Notes: a model not told the origin generated them from the letters alone. Shown: positions 30,552 to 38,812, counted from the first letter of the stretch. The stretch is 64,000 bases of DNA from Verrucomicrobiota bacterium (GCA_016935555.1 JAFGQR010000022.1:1-64000); one strand, 5' to 3'. Numbers and translations: made by a program.

Positions 30552-32708
30552 ATGATCAGTGCCATCGACCCACAGCCGGCCGGCTCGGATTTGGTTACAC
30601 AGGTGGAGGCCATGTTTTCTCCAAGCGGGCTGCTGTCGCGCTCGCCGAATTTCGAGTATCGGCCGCAGCAGCAGCAGATGGCGGTGGGGGTGGCGAGGGC
30701 GTTAGTGGGGGGGGGGGATTTGGCGGTGGAGGCGGGGACAGGGGTGGGGAAGAGTCTGGCGTACCTGATTCCAGCGATCCTATTCGCAACGGCGCAGCGC
30801 AAGAAGGCGGTGGTATCGACGCACACCATCAACTTGCAGGAACAGCTGATCGACAAGGATCTGCCCATGCTGCAGCGGATCCTGCAGGTTCCGTTCAGGC
30901 ATGCCATGCTCAAGGGACGCGCGAATTACCTGTGCACGCACCGCCTGCACAAGGCACTGCGCCATGCCGAGAGTCTCTTCACCTCACCTGAAATCGAGGA
31001 ACTCAAACGCATCGCCCAATGGGCTGCTGAGACCCGGGATGGCAGCCTCTCCGACTTCGAGGTTGAGCCCGACATGAAGGTGTGGGCCAGCGTCTGCTCC
31101 GAACGCGGCCTTTGCTCCCCCAAGATCTGCGGACCCGGCTCCGAGTTTGCCAGAGACCACCCGGTGTGCTTTTTCCAGCGCGCGCGGCAGCGGATTCTGT
31201 CGGCCGACGTGCTTGTGCTGAACCACACGCTTTTTTTCACGCTGCTTGGGGCGGTCGAACAGTCCGTGAAAGGCGGCATTCTGTTCCGCAACGACTTTCT
31301 GATTTTCGACGAGGCCCACACGCTGGAACAGGTGGCGTCGCGGCACATTGGCCTGAGCCTGTCGCACGCGCAATTGCGCTTCACCCTGCAGCGGCTCTAC
31401 AACCCGAACACCCAAAAAGGGCTTCTGGCCACCCTGCGCCGCGCGCGCGAAATCCCGCGGGTTGCCGAGGTGCTGGTCCACGCCGAAAGGTTCTTTGCCG
31501 AGGTGGAAGAGGCGTGCGAGGCGCTGCGTGCCCGGGGTCGCGGACGGCGTGCCGAGGGCGGGGATGGTGGCGGCGCTGAGAAGGGCCGGCAGTGGAGCGA
31601 ATTACGGATTCGGCGGCCGGAGCTGGTCAGGGACGATGTGAGTTTGCCGCTGCAACGGGTTCGTGAAGCGGTGAGCGAGCTGGTGAAGAGCAGCGACGAC
31701 GAGCAGACGGGCTTGGAATTGCTCGAGTGCAATCGCCGGCTGGGCGAGTTGCGCGACGGGATTGCGTTTTTCCTGAGCCAGGCCGCCGAAGACCATGTGT
31801 ACTGGGTCGAACGCACCGGACGCGCCCGGCGCAACCTCGCCCTGTGCGCCGCGCCCATCGATGTCGCCGGCTACCTGCGCCGGCGCTTGTTCGACAGCGA
31901 CACCTCGGTGATCCTCACCAGCGCCACCCTCGCTGTCTCCAGCCCCTCAACCCACCCATCCCCAGGAGCCGGCCCCGGGGGTGTTCGCGCCAAAACCGGG
32001 GGCTCGCTCCCCGGGGCGCGGCGGTCGGGGGCGGGCACTCTGGATTATTTCGCGGGGCGGGTGGGGGCGGAGGCGGCGGTGCTGTTGCAGGTCGGGTCGC
32101 CCTTCAACTATGAGCGGCAGGTGAAGCTGTTCGTTGTCGCCCAAATGCCCGACCCGCGCTCCGCGGAGTATCGGGATGCGCTGCGTCATTGGATCGAACA
32201 TTTTGTGATGCTGACGCATGGCAAGGCGTTTGTGTTGTTCACGAATTTCAAGCTCATGCAGGAGATCGCCGGCCTCATGGAGCCGTTCTTCGAGCGGCTC
32301 GGTGTCGAATGCCTCGTCCAAGGCACCGGCACCCCGCGCTCGCTCATGCTGGAGAAGTTCAAGGAGAACATCGATTCGGTCCTGTTCGGCACGGACAGCT
32401 TCTGGCAGGGTGTGGATGTTCCTGGCGAAGCCCTGTCGAACGTCATCATCACACGCCTGCCCTTTGCCGTCCCCGATCACCCGCTTGTCGAGGCGCGCAT
32501 CGAAGCCATCGAGGCCCGCGGTGGCAACTCGTTTGCCGAATTCTCCCTGCCCGAGGCCATCCTCAAGTTCCGACAGGGCATCGGCCGCCTCATCCGGCAG
32601 AAAACGGATCACGGCATCGTGGTTGTCCTGGACAACCGGGTTCTGACCAAGTCCTACGGCCAGGCCTTCCTCAGCGCCGCGCCCGCGTGTCCTGTCGAAA
32701 TCGTCTGA
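30552..32708 (+). CDS. DinG/XPD-family ATP-dependent DNA helicase
   Basis: This 718-residue superfamily 2 helicase has Walker A EAGTGVGKS (about residues 60-68), the DEAH box in IFDEAHTLE (about 250), the SATLA motif, FGTDSFWQGVDVPGE and the RQGIGRLIRQ motif VI. Four cysteines (NYLC, SVC, GLCSPKIC/PVCFF region, about residues 125-220) fit the iron-sulfur cluster of DinG/XPD enzymes, which unwind DNA 5' to 3' in repair and R-loop removal. Two oddities stand out. An 11-G run at 30707-30717 lies in frame just before Walker A. About 30 Gly/Ser/Pro-rich residues are inserted between the SATLA motif and DYFAGRVG (31945-32035). ATG at 30552 is the first start giving the usual N-terminus. Confidence 0.93.
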   Translation: MISAIDPQPAGSDLVTQVEAMFSPSGLLSRSPNFEYRPQQQQMAVGVARALVGGGDLAVEAGTGVGKSLAYLIPAILFATAQRKKAVVSTHTINLQEQLIDKDLPMLQRILQVPFRHAMLKGRANYLCTHRLHKALRHAESLFTSPEIEELKRIAQWAAETRDGSLSDFEVEPDMKVWASVCSERGLCSPKICGPGSEFARDHPVCFFQRARQRILSADVLVLNHTLFFTLLGAVEQSVKGGILFRNDFLIFDEAHTLEQVASRHIGLSLSHAQLRFTLQRLYNPNTQKGLLATLRRAREIPRVAEVLVHAERFFAEVEEACEALRARGRGRRAEGGDGGGAEKGRQWSELRIRRPELVRDDVSLPLQRVREAVSELVKSSDDEQTGLELLECNRRLGELRDGIAFFLSQAAEDHVYWVERTGRARRNLALCAAPIDVAGYLRRRLFDSDTSVILTSATLAVSSPSTHPSPGAGPGGVRAKTGGSLPGARRSGAGTLDYFAGRVGAEAAVLLQVGSPFNYERQVKLFVVAQMPDPRSAEYRDALRHWIEHFVMLTHGKAFVLFTNFKLMQEIAGLMEPFFERLGVECLVQGTGTPRSLMLEKFKENIDSVLFGTDSFWQGVDVPGEALSNVIITRLPFAVPDHPLVEARIEAIEARGGNSFAEFSLPEAILKFRQGIGRLIRQKTDHGIVVVLDNRVLTKSYGQAFLSAAPACPVEIV

Positions 32709-32860
32709 CCGCACCCCAGGCGATGCGTGTGTGGGCGCTTCGTGGGAACGCGGATCGGCCGGCGGCAATGGTGCTGCGGCCGCTGGCGGCCGCCGGGGAT
32801 CTCGCGGCTTGATTTGTCCGTGCCAATCGGGTTGGCTTCACCCCGCAGGAACATTGTGCC

Positions 32861-33784
32861 ATGAAAACCATGCCGCCCAGCCCGTCGGCCCGCCCAGCGC
32901 CCCTCGAAGCCCCCGCTCGAGAGCCCGCTCAGTCAATCAGCCCCCGGCCGCGCCGGCCGCGCGCCGCCCTCGGAGGGGCGGTCGCCGGCGGCGTGCTCGC
33001 CGCCGCGCTGGTCGCTTCGCAGGCCGCTGAACCCATTCCCACCGCGGCGCGCCCGGCTGCGATGCGGCTGCGTCCTGCCGAGTTGGAGCCGCCGGCGGAG
33101 GGCATCAAGGTGCTGGTGGTGACGGGGATCGATTATCCCGGGCACCCGTGGCAGCAAACGGCTCCTGCGCTGAAGGGCGTTCTGGAAAAAGATCCGCGGC
33201 TCAAGGTGCGGATCGTTGAGGATCCCGAGGCGCTGGCTTCGCCCAAGCTCGCGCTGTGGGACACGGTCGTCCTGCATTTCATGGACTGGGAAGTGCCCGG
33301 GCCCGGCCCTGCGGCGCGCGACAACCTCAAGCGGTTTGTGTCCGGCGGCAAGGGACTGGCCCTGACGCACTTTGCGTGTGGCGCCTGGGACAACAACGAG
33401 TGGCCCGAGTTCCGCACGCTGGCGGGGCGTGTGTGGGATCCCAAGCGGCGCGCGCACGATCCGCATGGGACGTTCCGCGTGGACATCGCCGATCGTGCGC
33501 ATCCGATCACACGGGATCTGGAGCCTTTCGAGACGCTGGACGAGCTCTACACCTGCCTGGCCGGGGAGGCGCCCGTTCATGTGGTGGCCAAGGCGACGTC
33601 CAAAGTCGACCGGCGCGATTACCCGATCGCGTTCGTGTTGCGCTACGGCCAGGGCCGGGTGTTTCACTGCGTCCTGGGGCACGACGCGCGCGCCTACGCC
33701 GCTCCAGGCGCAGGCGAACTGTTCCGCCGCGGCATTGCCTGGACCGCCGGCGTGCCCCCGAAGCCTACCGCCGCCCAACCCTGA
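32861..33784 (+). CDS. Exported ThuA-like domain protein
   Basis: This 307-residue protein has an N-terminal Arg/Pro-rich leader and a hydrophobic segment (GGAVAGGVLAAALVASQAAE) that may be an export signal or anchor. A ThuA-like glutamine-amidotransferase-type domain follows from about residue 80: IKVLVVTGIDYPGHPW, LHFMDWEVPGP, KGLALTHFACGAWDNNEWPEF, DRAHPITRDLEPF, DELYTCLAG, and a final GQGRVFHCVLGHD. ThuA proteins are linked to sugar utilisation, and exported versions are abundant in PVC bacteria. The catalytic chemistry is not established. It precedes the alpha-galactosidase gene with a 385-bp gap containing repeats and a terminator. Confidence 0.88.
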   Translation: MKTMPPSPSARPAPLEAPAREPAQSISPRPRRPRAALGGAVAGGVLAAALVASQAAEPIPTAARPAAMRLRPAELEPPAEGIKVLVVTGIDYPGHPWQQTAPALKGVLEKDPRLKVRIVEDPEALASPKLALWDTVVLHFMDWEVPGPGPAARDNLKRFVSGGKGLALTHFACGAWDNNEWPEFRTLAGRVWDPKRRAHDPHGTFRVDIADRAHPITRDLEPFETLDELYTCLAGEAPVHVVAKATSKVDRRDYPIAFVLRYGQGRVFHCVLGHDARAYAAPGAGELFRRGIAWTAGVPPKPTAAQP

Positions 33785-33870
33785 GCCGGCGGCGCGGGCG
33801 GTTGGGGCCCAGGGCAGTTGACCAAGTTGGCGGGTCTGAATATCGACGCCCTATTGCCGGTGCGGTTCAT

Positions 33871-33900
33871 CTTGCTCTTGCTCTTGCTCTTGCTCTTGCT
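33871..33900 (+). repeat. (CTTGCT)5 hexanucleotide tandem repeat
   Basis: Five perfect copies of CTTGCT run without interruption. A degenerate continuation (33901-33921) forms the left arm of the inverted repeat listed next. It is intergenic, 87 bp past the ThuA stop codon. Confidence 0.9.
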
Positions 33901-33904
33901 GTTA

Positions 33905-33966
33905 CTCTTACTCCTGCTCTTCGTCGACGCGGCTGTGGCGAGCAAGAGTAAGAGCAGGAGTAAGAG
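33905..33966. repeat. 17-bp perfect inverted repeat
   Basis: CTCTTACTCCTGCTCTT (33905-33921) and its exact complement at 33950-33966 are separated by 28 bases. The right arm overlaps the dispersed repeat copy at 33938-34004. RNA of either strand could fold into a long hairpin, but there is no T-run directly after it. Confidence 0.8.
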
Positions 33967-34004
33967 CAAGAACCTGCGCCGCAGTCACCGGGCCGGACTT
34001 TGTC
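33938..34004 (+). repeat. Dispersed 67-bp repeat, copy A
   Basis: From GCGAGC through AGCAAGAACCTGCG and ending ACTTTGTC, this segment closely matches 56554-56620 in the same orientation, with small indels in the AAGAGTAAGAG purine tract. Copy A ends 165 bp before the GH27 start. It contains no open frame of interest. Confidence 0.75.
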
Positions 34005-34036
34005 CGTGGCCCTGCGGTGGGGGCTGCATTTCCGGA

Positions 34037-34064
34037 TTGACTTTGGCGGCGAAGGAAATAGGCT
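34037..34064 (+). promoter_or_regulatory. Possible promoter upstream of the GH27 gene
   Basis: TTGACT (34037-34042), a 16-base spacer and TAGGCT (34059-34064) form a weak-to-moderate promoter. A further TGG-TAATGT (34065-34073) resembles an extended -10. A transcript starting near 34071-34080 would meet the terminator at 34107-34136 before reaching the GH27 start. Confidence 0.35.
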
Positions 34065-34106
34065 TGGTAATGTCAACCGGCTTTCACCTGCCAACCCGGC
34101 CAAACA

Positions 34107-34140
34107 CTCACTAACACGGATGTTAGTGAGTTTTTTGTTT
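34107..34140 (+). terminator. Strong intrinsic terminator in the presumed GH27 leader
   Basis: CTCACTAACA (34107-34116), loop CGGA and TGTTAGTGAG (34121-34130) form a perfect 10-bp stem followed by TTTTTTG. This is a textbook rho-independent terminator on the plus strand. It may end ThuA transcription (323 bp from that stop), end a short RNA, or act as an attenuator 30 bp before the GH27 start. Confidence 0.85.
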
Positions 34141-34169
34141 GGGGGCTTGAAGGGCGCCGACGCTGTGGC

Positions 34170-36155
34170 ATGCTGCGCCCCATGCGATTTGTTCTTGCGG
34201 CGGTGCTGGTCGGGGCGGGGTGGTTGAGTGCGGCGGACGAGACGGTCTGGCTGACGGAGTTGGACCTTTCGAAGATGCGGCAGGGATGGGGTCGGCCGCA
34301 GATCAACCGTTCGATCCGGGAGAAGCCCCTGAAGATTGGCGGCGTGGCGTTCGAGCGCGGCGTCGGCACGCACGCGCGCAGCACGCTGTGGGTGGCGCTG
34401 GCGGGCGGCGCCGGGAGATTCACGGCGTTTGCGGGTGTGGATGACGCCGCCGGGGGCCCTGCCTCGATCGAGTTCAGGCTCATGGGCGACGGCCGGACGC
34501 TGTGGGAGTCCGGGCTGATGAAGCCGGGGGACGCCCCGAAGGCTGTGGAGGCGGATCTGCGCGGGGTGAAGACACTGCTGCTCATGGTGGACGACGGCGG
34601 CGATGGCATCAGCTTCGATCACGCCGATTGGGCGGACGCGAAGTTTGTGGTCAGCGGCGCCAAACCGCGCGCCGTGAGCGCCCCGGTCGAACCCGGTGTC
34701 CTGCTCACCCCCAAGCCGGGACCGGCTCCGCGGCTCAACGGGCCCGCCGTCTGCGGGGGCCGCCCGGGCCATTTTTTTCTTTACCGGATTCCTGCCCAGG
34801 GGCAGCGCCCGATGACATTTGCGGCGGAGGGGCTGCCATCGACACTGCGCCTGGACCCGCACACGGGCATCATCACGGGAACCGTGCCGCCCCGGGGCGA
34901 GCACCCGGTGCGGCTGCGTGCGGAGAACGCCCATGGCCGGGCTGCGCGGCTGTTGCGGATTGTGTCTGGCGACACGCTGGCGCTGACGCCGCCGATGGGG
35001 TGGAACCACTGGTATGCGCATTACAACCGGATCACGGATGCGATGATGCGCGAGGCGGCGGACATCATGATCCGCAGCGGCATGGCCGACGTGGGCTACC
35101 AATACGTCAACATTGACGATTGCTGGATGAACGCCAGGCCGGACGCCAAACGGCCGGACCCGATGCGAACGGGGCCGTTGCGCGACGCGGCGGGGGACGT
35201 GATTCCGAACAGGCATTTTCCGGACATGGGGGGTTTGGCCGCTTACATCCACAGTCTGGGGCTGAAGGCGGGGTTGTACACGTCGCCGGGGCCGTTCACC
35301 TGCGCGGGCTATGCCGGCGCCTACCAGCACGAGGAACAGGATGCCCGCCGGTTTGCCGGGTGGGGCTATGATTTCCTGAAATACGACTGGTGCTCCTACG
35401 GCCAGGTGGTGAAGGGGGACAACAGCCTGGAGGCGATGAAGAAGCCTTACCGGCTGATGGGCGACATCCTGAAGCGGCTGGACCGCGACATCGTGCTCAA
35501 CCTCTGCCAGTATGGGATGGGCGACGTCTGGGAATGGGGCGCCGAGGTGGGCGGCCATTGCTGGCGCACGTCCGGCGACCTGGGGTTCGAACTGGACCGC
35601 ATCTTCGAGGTGGCCCTCAAGAACGCCGAGCATCGCCAGTGGTCCAAACCCGGCGCGTGGAACGACCCGGATTACATCCAGATCGGCCACATCGGCAGCG
35701 CGCGCGGGGGCGGCTTGCCCGAACCGTGCCCGCTGACGCCCAGCGAGCAATATGCGTTCATGTCGTTGTGGTGCCTGATGGCGGCGCCGTTGTTTTACAG
35801 CGGCGACATGACGCGTCTGGACGAGTTCACGCTCAATGTGCTCTGCAACCCGGAGGTGATCGAGATCGACCAGGATCCCCTCGGCCAATGCGCCCGCGTC
35901 GTCCCCCTCGGCGCCCATGCCTTCGCCATGGTCAAAGACCTCGCCGATCACTCCAAGGCCGTCGGGCTCTTCAACCGCGGCGAGTTCCCCGCCGTCGTCG
36001 AGGCGCCCTGGAGCGACCTGGGCATCGCAGGACCGCACCGTGTCCGCGACCTGTGGCGGCAGAAGGACCTCAGCGACGCCGTCAGCGCCCTGCGTGCCGA
36101 CGTGCCCCGGCACGGCGTCGCGCTGGTCCGGCTGTTTCCGCGCGCCCGGCAGTGA
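34170..36155 (+). CDS. NPCBM-domain alpha-galactosidase, family GH27
   Basis: This 661-residue exported glycosidase has three parts. A short signal peptide (FVLAAVLVGAGWLSAADE) is followed by an NPCBM carbohydrate-binding module (about 25-165; GVAFERGVGTHARSTL) and an Ig-like putative sugar-binding linker (about 190-265). The GH27 barrel follows (about 270-560) with LTPPMGWNHWYAHYNRIT, YVNIDDCW and YDFLKYDWCSYG. The Asp of KYDWC (near 405) should be the nucleophile and the Asp of GAWNDPDYI (near 500) the acid/base. The enzyme should remove terminal alpha-linked galactose or a related sugar from polysaccharides. A promoter-terminator pair just upstream suggests regulation by attenuation. ATG at 34182 is an alternative start. 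Confidence 0.94.
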   Translation: MLRPMRFVLAAVLVGAGWLSAADETVWLTELDLSKMRQGWGRPQINRSIREKPLKIGGVAFERGVGTHARSTLWVALAGGAGRFTAFAGVDDAAGGPASIEFRLMGDGRTLWESGLMKPGDAPKAVEADLRGVKTLLLMVDDGGDGISFDHADWADAKFVVSGAKPRAVSAPVEPGVLLTPKPGPAPRLNGPAVCGGRPGHFFLYRIPAQGQRPMTFAAEGLPSTLRLDPHTGIITGTVPPRGEHPVRLRAENAHGRAARLLRIVSGDTLALTPPMGWNHWYAHYNRITDAMMREAADIMIRSGMADVGYQYVNIDDCWMNARPDAKRPDPMRTGPLRDAAGDVIPNRHFPDMGGLAAYIHSLGLKAGLYTSPGPFTCAGYAGAYQHEEQDARRFAGWGYDFLKYDWCSYGQVVKGDNSLEAMKKPYRLMGDILKRLDRDIVLNLCQYGMGDVWEWGAEVGGHCWRTSGDLGFELDRIFEVALKNAEHRQWSKPGAWNDPDYIQIGHIGSARGGGLPEPCPLTPSEQYAFMSLWCLMAAPLFYSGDMTRLDEFTLNVLCNPEVIEIDQDPLGQCARVVPLGAHAFAMVKDLADHSKAVGLFNRGEFPAVVEAPWSDLGIAGPHRVRDLWRQKDLSDAVSALRADVPRHGVALVRLFPRARQ

Positions 36156-36329
36156 ATTCCGTGTTGACGGCGCGGCCGCGTTGTTGCAGGGTGCCCGGGT
36201 TGGCGCAAAAAACAGCGGTGTTGGTGTCCGGTGACAGATTGTCCGGGATTCAAATCCAATAAAGGCAACCAGATCCTGCAGGGCGGAATCTCCCACTCGG
36301 TTTTTTGAGCAGACGAGATGTGATGAGGT

Positions 36330-36650
36330 ATGCAGAACGAAGCAAGACTCTTTGTGGGCAACCTGGCCTACCAAACGATGGAAAGCGACCTGACGGAATA
36401 CTTCTCGCAGGCCGGCGTGGTGTCGTCCGTGGATTTGATCCTCGACAAGTTCACCGGCCGCTCCAAAGGATTTGCGTTCGTCGAGTTCTCCAGTTCCGAG
36501 GAGGCCAACAAGGCGGTCGAGATGTTTCACAACAAAGAGTTCCAAGGCCGTCTGCTGACGGTCAACGTCGCCCGGCCCAAGGAAGAACGCCCGCCGCGCT
36601 CAGGCGGCGGCTACCGGTCGCAAGAGGGTTCGGGTTCGGAAGCGCGCTGA
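36330..36650 (+). CDS. Small RRM-domain RNA-binding protein
   Basis: This 106-residue protein is almost entirely one RNA recognition motif. RNP2 is RLFVGNLAYQT near the start and RNP1 is RSKGFAFVEF in the middle, both with the aromatic residues that stack on RNA. A short Gly/Arg/Ser-rich tail follows, as in bacterial Rbp proteins of cyanobacteria and PVC bacteria, which bind mRNA and are often linked to cold or stress responses. GAGGT directly precedes the ATG. It seems to be monocistronic. Confidence 0.95.
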   Translation: MQNEARLFVGNLAYQTMESDLTEYFSQAGVVSSVDLILDKFTGRSKGFAFVEFSSSEEANKAVEMFHNKEFQGRLLTVNVARPKEERPPRSGGGYRSQEGSGSEAR

Positions 36651-36728
36651 TCCCGGCGCCGTCTTGACCCCCGTCCGGAGGGTTTTCTCCCGGGCCCGCG
36701 CCGCCGGCGGGTCGTTTTGAATATGAGG

Positions 36729-36757
36729 TTGACAGGCCTGCGGGCCAAACCTAGGTT
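36729..36757 (+). promoter_or_regulatory. Possible promoter for the Pro-rich membrane protein gene
   Basis: TTGACA (36729-36734), a 17-base spacer and TAGGTT (36752-36757) precede the ATG at 36783 by 25 bases. The -10 is similar to the TAGGCT seen upstream of GH27. Confidence 0.4.
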
Positions 36758-36782
36758 GCGCACACTGATGCATCACTGATTT

Positions 36783-37280
36783 ATGGCCGAACCGCCTTCC
36801 AACATCCCAGCAGCCGTCCCGCCCAAACCGGGCGATCCCGCCAAGGTGCAGCCGAAGAAGGAAACCGTGCGGATCAGCCTGCCGCCGAAACCTTCGGCCA
36901 CCATCAAGCTGCCCACCCTGCCGGCCGCCGGCGGACCGCCTCCACCCTCCGTTGCCAAACCCGGCGTAACCGGTCCGGCGGTGCCCACCACCCGCCCAGG
37001 CCCCATGCCGGCCAGCCCGCGCCCGGCATCGTCCCCGGCTGGCATTGCCGCGCCGGCGGCGGCCGCGCCGCGCTCGACGCTGGTCAGCGCCCCGACGACC
37101 AAGGGGACGATGGTCACGGGGGCGCCTGCCGCCGGGCGTGCTCCGTCCGCGGGTGGGCGTGCCGGCGTCGCGAGGGGCGGCGGCCGGGTGAGCACGGTGG
37201 ATGTGGGCCTGGCGATCGCCGCGCTGGTGTTCTGCCTGGGCGCGGTGGCCAGCCTGTTATTTCTGCTTCAAATGAACTGA
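36783..37280 (+). CDS. Pro/Ala-rich protein with one C-terminal membrane helix
   Basis: This 165-residue protein has no family I recognise. The first 130 residues are low complexity, rich in Pro, Ala, Gly and Thr, with an early basic patch (KVQPKKETVRISLPPKPSATIKL is the longest charged region, residues 20-43). The end is one hydrophobic helix (VGLAIAALVFCLGAVASLLFLL) followed by QMN. It is therefore probably a tail-anchored membrane protein facing the cytoplasm. The KETVRISLPPKP element recalls short proteins I have seen beside secretion or thioredoxin genes in Verrucomicrobia. Thioredoxin follows 87 bp downstream. Confidence 0.75.
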   Translation: MAEPPSNIPAAVPPKPGDPAKVQPKKETVRISLPPKPSATIKLPTLPAAGGPPPPSVAKPGVTGPAVPTTRPGPMPASPRPASSPAGIAAPAAAAPRSTLVSAPTTKGTMVTGAPAAGRAPSAGGRAGVARGGGRVSTVDVGLAIAALVFCLGAVASLLFLLQMN

Positions 37281-37367
37281 TCTGACCTGACCTGAGCTGG
37301 GCCGGCGGTGCCCAAAGCCCGGCCTGTGTGCGGCGCGTCCATGTTCAGTCGATCGTCTCGTGTTGCC

Positions 37368-37700
37368 ATGCCAGCCTCCAATATCCTGACTCTTACCCAT
37401 AACAACTTCGGCGACGAAGTGATCGCCTCACCGGTTCCGATCCTGGTGGATTTCTGGGCGGAATGGTGCGGGCCGTGCAAGATGGTCGCCCCCATCCTGG
37501 ACGAGTTGGCAGCCGAATACGACGGCAAGGTCCGCTTCGGCAAGGTCAACATCGATGATCACCAGCTGCTGGCCAGCGAATACGGCATTCGGGCCATCCC
37601 CACCCTCCTGCTGTTCAAGGAAGGCCAGATCAACGACCACATCGTTGGACTCCGCAGCAAACGCGAGTTGAAGGAGAAAATCGACGCCGCCCTCGGCTGA
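37368..37700 (+). CDS. trxA: Thioredoxin
   Basis: This 110-residue cytoplasmic disulfide reductase has the classical fold and size. The active site is FWAEWCGPCKMVAP, with the CGPC redox pair. Also conserved are the cis-proline in IRAIPTLLLFKEG, the buried Asp in ILVDFWAEW, and the VGLRSKRELKEKIDAAL terminal helix. ATG at 37368 (MPASNILTLTHNNF) gives the normal length; upstream in-frame ATGs would add an atypical extension. The GspF-like gene starts 23 bp after the stop, so the two may share a transcript. Confidence 0.97.
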   Translation: MPASNILTLTHNNFGDEVIASPVPILVDFWAEWCGPCKMVAPILDELAAEYDGKVRFGKVNIDDHQLLASEYGIRAIPTLLLFKEGQINDHIVGLRSKRELKEKIDAALG

Positions 37701-37723
37701 GGCGGCGTCCTGCCGCCGGCGTC

Positions 37724-38740
37724 ATGGCTCTCGTTTGCACTCCCGGACAGCTGCGACGTCGTGCGGAACTCTTCGATCGGCTGGCCCAACTCACGGCGGC
37801 GGGCATGCCGCTGCCGGCGGCGATCGAGGATCAACGCCGGCAGGCGGCCAGCGCGCCGTTCCGTTCTCCCCTGGCCACGCTTTCCCGCCAGCTCCACAGC
37901 GGGTCCACGCTCGGCGACGCCCTGCCCCACACCGGCCGATGGCTGTCCGACTTCGACGCTGCCCTGCTGCGTGCGGGTGAGCAGAGCGGGCGTCTGCCGG
38001 GCGTCTTGGAACTGCTCGCCAGACACTACCGGGCGCGGGCGGACCTCGCGCGGACGCTGCTGGTGCTGCTGGCGTATCCCCTCCTGCTGGCTCACGTGGC
38101 GGCGCTGATCTTTCCCGTCGAACGACTGCAGCACCTGGTCCTGCGCGGCGATTGGGCTGGCTATGTGGGCCACAAACTGCTCCTGCTCGTCCCCTTTTAC
38201 ACCGTCGTCCTGCTCGGCATCGCCGCCTTCCAGGACAGCCGCGGCGAGTCCTGGCGCGCGCTGCTCGAACGCGTCCTCCACTATGTTCCCGGGTTGGGCC
38301 CCGCCCGGCGTTCGCTGGCCTTGGCGCGGCTGGCGGCGGCGCTTGAGGCCTTGATCGGCGCGGGGGTGTCCATCATCGAGGCCTGGGACCTGGCCGCCGC
38401 GGCAAGCGGTTCGCCCGCCTTGCGCCGCATCGTGCAGGAGTCCAAGGCCAAGCTTTACGAGGGGATGACCCCGGCGGACATGGTCCGGGAGCATCCGGCG
38501 TTTCCGCCAACTTTCGCCAGCCAATACCAGGTCGGCGAAATCAGCGGGCAGCTGGAAGCGTCGCTGATCCGGCTCCGCGACGACTGCCAGGAGGACGGTT
38601 TTCGGCGGTTGAAGGTTGTTTTCATGGTGGGGGCGGGGTTGGCAGTCGGCTTGGTGCTGCTGCTGGTGGCTTGGCAGATCATCCACTTCTGGGTGCGGTA
38701 TTACCAGAACATCTTCGAAGCCATTCCGGGCGCCACCTGA
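37724..38740 (+). CDS. Type II secretion/type IV pilus inner-membrane protein, GspF/PilC family
   Basis: This 338-residue protein has two T2SSF domains. The first (about 10-130) includes LAQLTAAGMPLPAAIEDQ and ALLRAGEQSGRLPGVLELLARHY. The second (about 210-310) includes LARLAAALEALIGAGVSIIEAW and ASQYQVGEISGQLEASL. Hydrophobic helices follow the first domain (LLVLLAYPLLLAHVAALIF, LLLLVPFYTVVLLGIAAF) and end the protein (VFMVGAGLAVGLVLLLVAW), the usual GspF topology. The protein would form the platform on which the assembly ATPase acts. No GspE, pilin or secretin gene lies nearby, so it is isolated in this window. It starts 23 bp after trxA. Confidence 0.9.
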   Translation: MALVCTPGQLRRRAELFDRLAQLTAAGMPLPAAIEDQRRQAASAPFRSPLATLSRQLHSGSTLGDALPHTGRWLSDFDAALLRAGEQSGRLPGVLELLARHYRARADLARTLLVLLAYPLLLAHVAALIFPVERLQHLVLRGDWAGYVGHKLLLLVPFYTVVLLGIAAFQDSRGESWRALLERVLHYVPGLGPARRSLALARLAAALEALIGAGVSIIEAWDLAAAASGSPALRRIVQESKAKLYEGMTPADMVREHPAFPPTFASQYQVGEISGQLEASLIRLRDDCQEDGFRRLKVVFMVGAGLAVGLVLLLVAWQIIHFWVRYYQNIFEAIPGAT

Positions 38741-38812
38741 ACGCGGGGCTTGTCTGTGGCGCGCGGTTGGCTATGCTGCCAGCCGACAACACCGTATCCC
38801 GACGGAGATCTT

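Noticed and set aside
33871..33966. Possible CRISPR array
   Set aside because: The repeat unit is only six bases, there are no spacers, and no cas genes are nearby.
36235..36262. tRNA-like GGGATTCAAATCC sequence
   Set aside because: The flanking bases do not pair to form a T-arm, and no acceptor or anticodon stem can be drawn.
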